From: Lentihominibacter faecis
GTDB lineage: Bacteria; Bacillota; Clostridia; Peptostreptococcales; Anaerovoracaceae
Direction: 5' to 3'
Length of the DNA: 6,417 nucleotides
NCBI RefSeq assembly: GCF_014306095.1
Contig: NZ_JACRWC010000115.1
Span: 1 to 6,417, forward strand
Both the position numbers and the translations under genes were made by a program. The notes under the pieces are model-generated. The model was given only the letters and a program-made list of their open reading frames with translations. It did not search any database and was not told where the DNA came from. Shown here in pieces: positions 1-5,265 of this stretch (its first letter is position 1; every line of letters begins with the position of its first letter).

Positions 1-24
1 CTCGGAGATGTGTATAAGAGACAG
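1..24 (+). other. Nextera/Tn5 sequencing adapter remnant
   Basis: Bases 6-24 are exactly the 19-bp Tn5 mosaic end AGATGTGTATAAGAGACAG, and the preceding CTCGG matches the tail of the Nextera read-2 adapter. A wild Tn5-family end would not carry this engineered mosaic sequence with the adapter bases before it. This is untrimmed library sequence at a contig edge, not biology. The genuine glmM reading frame starts directly after it at base 25. Confidence 0.97.
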
Positions 25-147
25 GTACTGATCCGCCCGTCAGGAACGGAACCTCTGGTGCGCGTGATGCTGGAGGGACAGGATGTGGAGAAGATCACAG
101 GGATCGCAGAAAAGATCGCAGTACTTCTCACGAAAAAATTTGGTTAA
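25..147 (+). CDS. glmM: Phosphoglucosamine mutase GlmM, C-terminal fragment
   Basis: Only the last 40 codons are present, because the contig begins inside the gene and the adjoining 24 bases are adapter. The translation opens [18 protein letters not shown], which is the C-terminal phosphate-binding loop (RPSGTEP) of the alpha-D-phosphohexomutase family; the continuation LVRVM-EG is typical of GlmM rather than of other hexomutases. GlmM is a cytoplasmic enzyme that converts glucosamine-6-phosphate to glucosamine-1-phosphate on the way to UDP-GlcNAc. It ends with TAA at 145-147. glmS follows after 27 bases in the same direction, a common clostridial arrangement that places consecutive pathway steps together. 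The active-site serine and metal-binding parts lie outside the window. Identification rests on a short but very distinctive motif plus the glmS neighbour. Confidence 0.93.
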   Translation, partial: VLIRPSGTEPLVRVMLEGQDVEKITGIAEKIAVLLTKKFG

Positions 148-174
148 AAGAAAGCAACAGGAGGAAATAGATTT

Positions 175-2004
175 ATGTGTGGTATTGTAGGATACGTGGG
201 CGAAGAGCACGCGAAAGAACGGATCATAGATGGTCTGAAGCGACTGGAATACAGAGGGTATGATTCTGCAGGAATCGCTCTGCCGATCAACGGCAAGATC
301 GAAATCCGCAAACATGTAGGAGAGATCAAGAATTTAGAGAAGATCATTGGCGATGCGGCCTATGACAGTTCAGTAGGGATCGGTCACACCAGATGGGCGA
401 CTCATGGCGCTCCGTCAGATCTCAATGCGCATCCCCATGCGAATGGGGACAATTCGATCGCAATAGTACATAATGGGATCATAGAGAATTATCAGGAAAT
501 CAAAGAATGGCTCATACGTGACTACGGAGTGAAATTTAAGTCAGAAACAGATTCTGAGGTCATCGCGCACCTGATCGGCATCTATTATGATGGAGATCTG
601 CTGCAGGCAGTCAACAGAGCGGTGGAGCAGATGAGAGGTGCTTATGCGGTAGCGGCTATCGCTGCTGCAGAACCGGATAAGATCGTAGCTGTCCGTAAGG
701 ATGCTCCGCTGGTAGCGGGGATCGGAAAAGGATTTAACTTCATAGCATCCGATATTCCGGCTCTTCTGAAATACGTCAGAGAAGTATACCTGATCGAAAA
801 TAATGAGACTGTGGTTCTGACAAAGGATGGCATTAAGATCTATAACGAAGACGGCAAAGTAGTCAAAAGAGATGTGTTCCATGTAACATGGGATGCGGAT
901 GCAGCAGAAAAAGAGGGCTATGAACATTTTATGCTCAAGGAGATCCACGAGCAGCCAAAGGGGATCCAGGAAACGCTGGTAAGACGCCTTAATGAAGATG
1001 GCACCATAAACCTTGACGGCATTTCCATGACGAAGGAAGACATCGAAAACTTCGATAAAGTATATATCGTTGCATGCGGAACGGCTTATCATGCAGGGCT
1101 GGTAGGCAAGCTGGTCATCGAAAAGATGGCACGTGTTCCGGTGGAAGTGGATATTGCATCGGAATTCCGCTACAGAGATCCGTTTGTAGACGAAAAAACG
1201 CTGTTCATCGCGATAAGCCAGTCGGGCGAGACCCTGGACACGCTGGCAGCTCTTCGTGAAGCGAAACGCAAGGGCGCAAGGATCCTGTCGGTAGTTAACG
1301 TAGTAGGAAGCTCCGTGGCAAGAGAATCGGACGACGTGTTCTATACATGGGCAGGTCCGGAAATTGCCGTGGCATCTACGAAAGCGTACACGACCCAGCT
1401 GATCTGCATGTACCTCATCGGACTGTATATGGGAAGCACGAAAGGAACGATTGAAAAGGACTATTACACGCAGGTCCTGGAAGAACTGAAACTTCTGCCG
1501 GAAAAGGTAGAAAAGCTGTTTGGTGAAGAAGATCAAATCGCAGCACTTGCCAAGAAGTATCATAGAAAAGACCAGGTCTTCTATGTAGGAAGAGGTCTGG
1601 ACTCCGGAGTTTCCTATGAAGGATCTCTGAAACTGAAAGAAATCTCCTATATCAACTCTTTTGCCATCGCGGCAGGAGAACTGAAACATGGCACCATTGC
1701 TCTGATGGAGGAGGAAACCCTTGTCTTTGCACTGGCGACACAGGATTTCCTGTACGAAAAGATGGTCTCGAATGTGGAAGAGATCAAGGCGAGAGGAGCG
1801 CGCGTTGTTGCGATCGCCAAAGAAGGAAGGACGGAAATCGAGCAGGTGGCAGATGAAGTGATCTATATCCCGCCTTGCATGGATGAAGTCTCCCCGGTTC
1901 TGGCCGTTATCCCTCTCCAGATCTTTGCATACTATGTAGCAAAGGAACGGGGGTGCAACATCGATAAGCCGAAGAACCTGGCAAAATCCGTAACGGTAGA
2001 ATAA
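175..2004 (+). CDS. glmS: Glutamine--fructose-6-phosphate aminotransferase (isomerizing) GlmS
   Basis: This gives a complete 609-residue protein, the normal length for the family. It makes glucosamine-6-phosphate from fructose-6-phosphate and glutamine, the committed step to UDP-GlcNAc, in the cytoplasm. The start MCGIVGYVG leaves Cys2 as the N-terminal nucleophile of the glutaminase domain after Met removal. HTRWATHG (71-78) and HNGIIEN (99-105) are the glutamine-binding signatures, and TDSEVIAHL begins at 125. The two SIS sugar-binding domains follow: ACGTAYHAG near 300-308, SQSGETLDTLAALREAK at 348-364, then VGRGLDSGVSYEGSLKLKEI from 471. By alignment with the E. coli enzyme, Glu489, His505 (in GELKHG) and Lys604 (in NLAKSV) are the isomerase residues. 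AGGAGG at 159-164 lies 10 bases before the ATG. Two stop codons in tandem (TAA TAA) close it. The 27-base gap after glmM leaves no room for a glmS ribozyme directly upstream. Confidence 0.98.
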   Translation: MCGIVGYVGEEHAKERIIDGLKRLEYRGYDSAGIALPINGKIEIRKHVGEIKNLEKIIGDAAYDSSVGIGHTRWATHGAPSDLNAHPHANGDNSIAIVHNGIIENYQEIKEWLIRDYGVKFKSETDSEVIAHLIGIYYDGDLLQAVNRAVEQMRGAYAVAAIAAAEPDKIVAVRKDAPLVAGIGKGFNFIASDIPALLKYVREVYLIENNETVVLTKDGIKIYNEDGKVVKRDVFHVTWDADAAEKEGYEHFMLKEIHEQPKGIQETLVRRLNEDGTINLDGISMTKEDIENFDKVYIVACGTAYHAGLVGKLVIEKMARVPVEVDIASEFRYRDPFVDEKTLFIAISQSGETLDTLAALREAKRKGARILSVVNVVGSSVARESDDVFYTWAGPEIAVASTKAYTTQLICMYLIGLYMGSTKGTIEKDYYTQVLEELKLLPEKVEKLFGEEDQIAALAKKYHRKDQVFYVGRGLDSGVSYEGSLKLKEISYINSFAIAAGELKHGTIALMEEETLVFALATQDFLYEKMVSNVEEIKARGARVVAIAKEGRTEIEQVADEVIYIPPCMDEVSPVLAVIPLQIFAYYVAKERGCNIDKPKNLAKSVTVE

Positions 2005-2021
2005 TAATCAAGATAACACTG

Positions 2022-2063
2022 AGAAACAGACTGGCCGGGCCGTCAGCCTGTTTCTGCTTTTTT
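2022..2063 (+). terminator. Intrinsic terminator after glmS, abutting the ahcY ribosome site
   Basis: AGAAACAG (2022-2029) pairs perfectly with CTGTTTCT (2048-2055). Inside this, after one mismatch, CTGGC pairs with GTCAG (one G-T), with a small GC-rich loop. GC then a run of six T (2058-2063) follows. The T run ends one base before the GGAGG that serves the next gene, so it can act as the glmS terminator and also limit read-through into ahcY. Confidence 0.88.
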
Positions 2064-2068
2064 GGAGG
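2064..2068 (+). promoter_or_regulatory. Ribosome binding site that fixes the ahcY start
   Basis: GGAGG sits 8 bases before the ATG at 2077. An in-frame TTG at 2062 would extend the protein by five residues, but it overlaps the T run of the terminator and the ribosome site itself and has no such site of its own. The ATG is therefore preferred. Confidence 0.85.
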
Positions 2069-2076
2069 AACAGAAT

Positions 2077-3330
2077 ATGAACAATCAATACGATATCAGA
2101 GACATTTCCCTGGCGCCTTCCGGACACAGAAAGATCCAGTGGGTCAAGCACAATATGCCTTTGCTGTCCGATCTGGAAGAGGAATTCAGTGCCACAAAAC
2201 CCTTTGAGGGACTGCGTATCAGCCTTTCCGTGCACCTGGAAGCCAAGACGGCATATCTTTGCCTGGTGCTGGCTGCAGGCGGCGCACAGATGTCTGTAAC
2301 GGGCAGCAACAGTCTTTCTACCCAGGATGATGTGGCGGCAGCACTGGCAGATGAAGGCCTTGCAGTATTCGCCTATCATGGGGCAACGGATGAAGAATAC
2401 ATGAAGCACATCGAAATGTGCCTGGAACATAAGCCGCATATCATAATCGACGACGGAGGAGACCTGGTGGAGATGATCCACAGCAAGCGTCCTGATCTGG
2501 GAGAATCCGTAATGGGCGGGTGCGAAGAAACCACTACCGGTGTCATTCGCCTTAAAGCGATGGAAAAAGACGGCGTTCTGAAATTTCCGATGGTTGCCGT
2601 AAACGATGCCAAATGTAAGCACCTGTTCGACAATCGCTACGGAACGGGACAGTCCGTATGGGACAGCATCATGCGTAATACAAACCTGATCGTGGCATCC
2701 AAAACAGTCGTTGTAGTCGGCTACGGCTGGTGCAGCAGAGGTATTGCCATGCGTGCGGCAGCCCTCGGTGCACAGGTCATCGTAACGGAAATAGATCCTG
2801 TAAAGGCGATGGAAGCTAAAATGGACGGGTATGACGTGATGACTATGGCAAAGGCAGCTCCGCTGGGCGATATGTTTATTTCTGCGACTGGATGCAAACA
2901 TACTATCACGGTGGAACATATGCTGACCATGAAGGATCAGGCGATCCTGGCAAACGCTGGTCATTTCAACGTGGAAATCGATATGGCAGGGCTGGAAGAA
3001 GCAGCTGTCGCAAAAGAAGAAACTAGAAACAATATCATGGGCTATACGCTGAAAAACGGTCGTCAGATCAATGTGATCGCAGAAGGAAAGCTGGTGAATA
3101 TCGCAGCAGCAGACGGACATCCGGCAGAAATCATGGATCTCAGTTTTGCTGTGCAGGCAATGTCGGCGATGTACATCAAGGAGCATCATAAGGAACTGAA
3201 AAACAGCGTTATCGATGTTTCGGGAGAGATCGATGATATCATAGCCAGAAGACGGTTAAAAGCCTGGGATATCGAAATCGATGAGCTTACGGAAGATCAG
3301 AAAAACTATTTGAATAGCTGGGAGCTGTGA
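2077..3330 (+). CDS. ahcY: Adenosylhomocysteinase (S-adenosylhomocysteine hydrolase), short archaeal/Thermotoga-like form
   Basis: The 417-residue cytoplasmic enzyme is NAD-dependent and reversibly splits S-adenosylhomocysteine into homocysteine and adenosine, clearing the inhibitory product of methyl transfer. Substrate residues seen by alignment with the human enzyme are His53 (SVHLEAKTA), Asp126 (DDGGDLV), Glu151 (CEETTTG), Lys181/Asp185/Asn186 (KHLFDN) and His296 (AGHFNVE). The Rossmann motif GYGWCSRG lies at 215-222, and LVNIAAADGHPAEIMD at 339-354 is also characteristic. Compared with human-type enzymes it lacks the long internal insertion and the C-terminal lysine/tyrosine tail that reaches into the neighbour subunit's NAD site, ending instead in YLNSWEL. 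RYGTGQS replaces the human LYGCRES. These traits match the archaeal/Thermotoga subfamily as I remember it. Some archaeal members prefer S-inosylhomocysteine, so the exact substrate is open. GNAT follows almost immediately. Confidence 0.95.
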   Translation: MNNQYDIRDISLAPSGHRKIQWVKHNMPLLSDLEEEFSATKPFEGLRISLSVHLEAKTAYLCLVLAAGGAQMSVTGSNSLSTQDDVAAALADEGLAVFAYHGATDEEYMKHIEMCLEHKPHIIIDDGGDLVEMIHSKRPDLGESVMGGCEETTTGVIRLKAMEKDGVLKFPMVAVNDAKCKHLFDNRYGTGQSVWDSIMRNTNLIVASKTVVVVGYGWCSRGIAMRAAALGAQVIVTEIDPVKAMEAKMDGYDVMTMAKAAPLGDMFISATGCKHTITVEHMLTMKDQAILANAGHFNVEIDMAGLEEAAVAKEETRNNIMGYTLKNGRQINVIAEGKLVNIAAADGHPAEIMDLSFAVQAMSAMYIKEHHKELKNSVIDVSGEIDDIIARRRLKAWDIEIDELTEDQKNYLNSWEL

Positions 3331-3332
3331 TC

Positions 3333-3749
3333 ATGTTAGAATTTAAACAAACTATTGAAGAAAAAGCCTATAACGATATGCGGGAACTGGTCGGCTGGAG
3401 ACGACTCGATCCGCAGCAGGCGCAAACAGGTCTGGATAATTCGATATTCATGACAGTGGCGTATGATGCAAATGAGCCGGTCGGCATGGCGCGTATCGTC
3501 GGAGACGGCGGCTATATGTATCTTATCGTAGACGTTATGGTTCATCCGGATCATCATAAACAGGGCATTGGACGCATGTTGCTGGAACGGATCAATGGTT
3601 TTCTGGGCGATCTCGCCTCTGACGGCCGTGTTTTGATGGTGAATCTAATGGCGACTCCCGGCAATGAGGGGTTTTACGAAAAGTTCGGATATGTACGGCG
3701 TCCTAATGAAGAAATGGGATCCGGAATGGTGCGCTGGATCAACAGGTGA
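3333..3749 (+). CDS. GNAT-family N-acetyltransferase
   Basis: This is a 138-residue single-domain acetyltransferase; the substrate is not identifiable. The acetyl-CoA binding motif A is clear: VDVMVHPDHHKQGIGRMLLE (67-86), with the Q/R-x-x-G-x-G/A loop represented by KQGIG, after strand YMYLIV. The C-terminal motif NEGFYEKFGYVRRP (111-124) is the usual GNAT end, in which a tyrosine often acts as general acid. The start is ambiguous. A GTG at 3327 overlaps the ahcY stop (GTGA), while the ATG at 3333 has GGGAG at 3320-3324 at an 8-base spacing; I choose the ATG. Tight spacing to ahcY suggests co-transcription. There is no obvious terminator after it, so read-through into the next unit is possible. 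Its family resembles the small ElaA/YjcF-like GNATs, but I cannot assign a specific role. Confidence 0.92.
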   Translation: MLEFKQTIEEKAYNDMRELVGWRRLDPQQAQTGLDNSIFMTVAYDANEPVGMARIVGDGGYMYLIVDVMVHPDHHKQGIGRMLLERINGFLGDLASDGRVLMVNLMATPGNEGFYEKFGYVRRPNEEMGSGMVRWINR

Positions 3750-3799
3750 AGTCAGAAAAATGAGAAGAGTTAAACTTCGACAAATGTTTCACAATATCA

Positions 3800-3828
3800 T
3801 TGACGAAACGCGTAGAAAAGAGTATCCT
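3800..3828 (+). promoter_or_regulatory. Promoter of ammonia-lyase copy 1
   Basis: TTGACG (3800-3805) and TATCCT (3823-3828) are separated by exactly 17 bases. The same arrangement occurs 794 bp downstream, where the -10 is identical and the -35 differs only in its last base, even though the spacers differ at 7 of 17 or 18 positions. This conservation amid drift supports a real sigma-A-type promoter. The expected transcription start is near 3835. Confidence 0.8.
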
Positions 3829-3838
3829 AAGAGTGTAA

Positions 3839-3855
3839 GAAGATGAAAAATCTTC
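3839..3855 (+). promoter_or_regulatory. 5'-proximal leader hairpin, copy 1
   Basis: GAAGAT and ATCTTC form a perfect 6-bp stem with a 5-base GAAAA loop, within a few bases of the predicted transcript start. Copy 2 keeps the stem exactly but has a 4-base loop. A stem at the very 5' end of an mRNA can protect it from decay; that role is inferred. Confidence 0.6.
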
Positions 3856-3876
3856 AAGGTAATATTTAATAGTTTT

Positions 3877-3884
3877 AAGGGAGG
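3877..3884 (+). promoter_or_regulatory. Strong ribosome binding site, ammonia-lyase copy 1
   Basis: AAGGGAGG lies 8 bases before the ATG, in an AT-rich, probably unstructured context. The 43 bases from 3850 to the start codon are identical in copy 2. Confidence 0.85.
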
Positions 3885-3892
3885 ACTAAAAA

Positions 3893-4405
3893 ATGAAAAC
3901 ACCTTTAGATTGCATTATGGAAAGAGAAAATAACCCTCAGATCATCGGCGAATATGTATGCCTGAAGACTAGAATGTCTGCTGGTGATGCTCACTACGCT
4001 GGCGAATTAGTAGAAGGTGCACACATCGTAACTGCATGGGGAGATGTTGGTACAGAACTGGCTATCAGACTGTTTGGTGATGAATCTCTGTTCGTAGGAT
4101 ACTCTGAAGTTAGATATACAGCTCCTGTATTCGCTGGAGACTGGATGGAATACGGCGGATACATCGAAAAGGTTGGTAACACTTCCTTTACTTGCAAATT
4201 CTTCGCTTACAAGTGGATGAAGGATTCTAAGGACGAAAACGGCAACGTAATCAACGGATCCGGAGCAGAAATGATCAATCCGCCTGAACTGTGCGCATAC
4301 GGAACAGGTACTCTGATGGTTGCTAAGCACCTGCAGAGACCGGAATTCGGCGATCCTAAGTTCGCAGCAGATGCTAAGGCAGCTGGAGCAAAGGCATTCG
4401 CATAA
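3893..4405 (+). CDS. Aminoacyl-CoA ammonia-lyase, hotdog fold (beta-alanyl-CoA / 3-aminobutyryl-CoA type), copy 1
   Basis: A 170-residue protein whose core (about 26-110) reads like the hotdog-fold ammonia-lyases that remove NH3 from a beta-aminoacyl-CoA to give acryloyl-CoA or crotonyl-CoA. Recognisable segments are RMSAGDAHYAGELVEGA (27-43), WGDVGTEL (49-56), YTAPVFAGDWMEYGG (75-89) and IEKVGNTSFTCKF (91-103). From memory it looks closer to Clostridium propionicum beta-alanyl-CoA ammonia-lyase than to the lysine-fermentation enzyme Kal, but no kce, kdd, kam or CoA-transferase neighbours are present to settle the substrate. It is longer than those family members (about 125-145) because of an N-terminal arm (1-25), an insert rich in D, N and G (111-125), and a C-terminal Ala/Lys tail (154-170). 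No signal peptide is seen, so it is cytoplasmic. All five arginines use AGA, a bias absent in glmS, which suggests high expression. It differs from copy 2 at residues 16, 17 and 23 only (Gln, Ile, Cys here). Confidence 0.85.
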   Translation: MKTPLDCIMERENNPQIIGEYVCLKTRMSAGDAHYAGELVEGAHIVTAWGDVGTELAIRLFGDESLFVGYSEVRYTAPVFAGDWMEYGGYIEKVGNTSFTCKFFAYKWMKDSKDENGNVINGSGAEMINPPELCAYGTGTLMVAKHLQRPEFGDPKFAADAKAAGAKAFA

Positions 4406-4435
4406 ATCTCACGGAGATTACCAGTTGAATAATAG

Positions 4436-4466
4436 GAGACCGTACCCTCGGGTACGGTCTCTTTTT
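4436..4466 (+). terminator. Intrinsic terminator of ammonia-lyase copy 1
   Basis: GAGACCGTACC pairs with GGTACGGTCTC as an 11-bp perfect stem around a CTCG loop (4447-4450), followed by five T (4462-4466). It is GC-rich and strong. It lies 30 bases after the stop codon. Confidence 0.94.
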
Positions 4467-4542
4467 ATATGAAAAATCAGCTGGATTTTTTCCTTTTTTA
4501 AAGTGGACTTTTTTAGATGTAGCGACCTTGAGATGGCGATAA
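4465..4542. other. Unique 78-bp spacer between the two repeat units
   Basis: AT-rich sequence with several T runs, not shared with either repeat flank. It contains a weak AT hairpin, AAAAATC (4472-4478) with GATTTTT (4484-4490), that could add termination on either strand. I see no gene, target-site duplication or insertion-sequence remnant in it. Confidence 0.7.
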
Positions 4543-4593
4543 AAGTCAGAAAAATTAGAAAAATTAAAATCCGATAAAAGATTCACAATATCA

Positions 4594-4622
4594 TTGACTA
4601 ATTACTTTTAAAAGAGTATCCT
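4594..4622 (+). promoter_or_regulatory. Promoter of ammonia-lyase copy 2
   Basis: TTGACT (4594-4599), a 17-base spacer and TATCCT (4617-4622). The spacer is much more AT-rich than in copy 1, which can change promoter strength. The expected transcript start is near 4629, just before the leader hairpin. Confidence 0.8.
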
Positions 4623-4633
4623 ATGGATATAAG

Positions 4634-4649
4634 GAAGATGAAAATCTTC
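4634..4649 (+). promoter_or_regulatory. 5'-proximal leader hairpin, copy 2
   Basis: The same 6-bp stem as copy 1 (GAAGAT/ATCTTC), here closed by a GAAA loop, a GNRA-type tetraloop. One base is lost from the loop and one gained just before the stem relative to copy 1. Confidence 0.6.
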
Positions 4650-4670
4650 AAGGTAATATTTAATAGTTTT

Positions 4671-4678
4671 AAGGGAGG
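4671..4678 (+). promoter_or_regulatory. Strong ribosome binding site, ammonia-lyase copy 2
   Basis: AAGGGAGG, 8 bases before the ATG at 4687, identical in sequence and spacing to copy 1. Confidence 0.85.
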
Positions 4679-4686
4679 ACTAAAAA

Positions 4687-5199
4687 ATGAAAACACCTTT
4701 AGATTGCATTATGGAAAGAGAAAATAACCCTAAGATGATCGGTGAATATGTAAGCCTGAAGACTAGAATGTCTGCTGGTGATGCTCACTACGCTGGCGAA
4801 TTAGTAGAAGGTGCACACATCGTAACTGCATGGGGAGATGTTGGTACAGAACTGGCTATCAGACTGTTTGGTGATGAATCTCTGTTCGTAGGATACTCCG
4901 AAGTAAGATATACAGCTCCTGTATTTGCTGGAGACTGGATGGAATACGGCGGATACATCGAAAAGGTTGGTAACACTTCCTTTACCTGCAAATTCTTCGC
5001 TTACAAGTGGATGAAGGATTCCAAGGACGAAAACGGCAATGTAATCAACGGATCCGGAGCAGAAATGATCAATCCGCCTGAACTGTGCGCATACGGAACA
5101 GGTACTCTGATGGTTGCTAAGCACCTGCAGAGACCGGAATTCGGCGATCCTAAGTTCGCAGCAGACGCTAAGGCAGCTGGAGCAAAGGCATTCGCATAA
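4687..5199 (+). CDS. Aminoacyl-CoA ammonia-lyase, hotdog fold, copy 2
   Basis: A 170-residue near-twin of the gene at 3893, with the same hotdog core, N-terminal arm and Ala/Lys-rich tail. Eleven nucleotide differences give only three amino-acid changes, all in the N-terminal arm: Lys16, Met17 and Ser23 instead of Gln, Ile and Cys. The other eight changes are silent, and all of residues 24-170, including every conserved core segment, are identical. It has its own promoter, leader hairpin, ribosome site and terminator, so the two genes are separate transcription units and not an operon. A pair of almost identical beta-alanyl-CoA ammonia-lyase genes has been described in Clostridium propionicum, which makes a functional pair plausible. 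The two chains could mix in one oligomer. The physiological substrate (beta-alanyl-CoA, 3-aminobutyryl-CoA or another beta-aminoacyl-CoA) cannot be decided from this window. Confidence 0.85.
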   Translation: MKTPLDCIMERENNPKMIGEYVSLKTRMSAGDAHYAGELVEGAHIVTAWGDVGTELAIRLFGDESLFVGYSEVRYTAPVFAGDWMEYGGYIEKVGNTSFTCKFFAYKWMKDSKDENGNVINGSGAEMINPPELCAYGTGTLMVAKHLQRPEFGDPKFAADAKAAGAKAFA

Positions 5200-5229
5200 A
5201 TCTCACGGAGATTACCAGTTGAATAATAG

Positions 5230-5258
5230 GAGACCGTACCTTCGGGTACGGTCTCTTT
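5230..5258 (+). terminator. Intrinsic terminator of ammonia-lyase copy 2, short T run
   Basis: The same 11-bp stem as copy 1, but the loop is TTCG closed by C-G, the extra-stable UUCG tetraloop. Only three T (5256-5258) follow before the sequence becomes ACGATC, so release should be weaker than in copy 1. A second terminator begins within 10 bases. Confidence 0.8.
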
Positions 5259-5265
5259 ACGATCA

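Larger units (their letters stand above)
3749..4464 (+). repeat. Direct repeat unit A (716 bp), complete ammonia-lyase transcription unit
   Basis: The unit is repeated at 4543-5258 with a constant 794-bp offset. It starts at the last base of the GNAT stop codon and ends in the T run of the lyase terminator, so the duplicated block is one promoter-gene-terminator cassette. Identity to unit B is about 80% over the first 78 bp and about 98% from the leader hairpin to the end. No terminal inverted repeats or transposase gene are visible. Confidence 0.95.
4543..5258 (+). repeat. Direct repeat unit B (716 bp), second ammonia-lyase transcription unit
   Basis: Second copy of 3749-4464. Differences cluster in the first 78 bp (about 15 substitutions), against 11 in the 513-bp coding region and one in the 59 bases after it. 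A pair of compensating one-base indels flanks the leader hairpin, so the total length is unchanged. The right breakpoint falls after only three T of the terminator run. Confidence 0.95.

Noticed and set aside
1..24. Natural transposon end
   Set aside because: The sequence is the engineered Tn5 mosaic end with Nextera adapter bases, at the contig tip, with no transposase or target duplication.
541..1689. Long open frame on the minus strand opposite glmS
   Set aside because: It lies entirely within glmS, has no protein-family features, is rich in Phe, Cys and His in a composition-driven way and has no ribosome site; it is a shadow of the glmS codons.
2008..3189. Long minus-strand open frame opposite ahcY
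   Set aside because: It mirrors ahcY, is unusually rich in His, Cys and Phe, shows no recognisable domain, and would put the terminator hairpin in its end; a shadow.
3664..3846. 60-residue plus-strand open frame overlapping the end of GNAT and the promoter region
   Set aside because: It is out of frame with GNAT, has no ribosome site, runs through the copy 1 promoter, and is not preserved in the copy 2 upstream region.
3749..5258. Insertion sequence or integron-like cassette as the cause of the duplication
   Set aside because: There is no transposase, no terminal inverted repeat, no target-site duplication and no attC-like element; the boundaries coincide only with the GNAT stop and the terminator.
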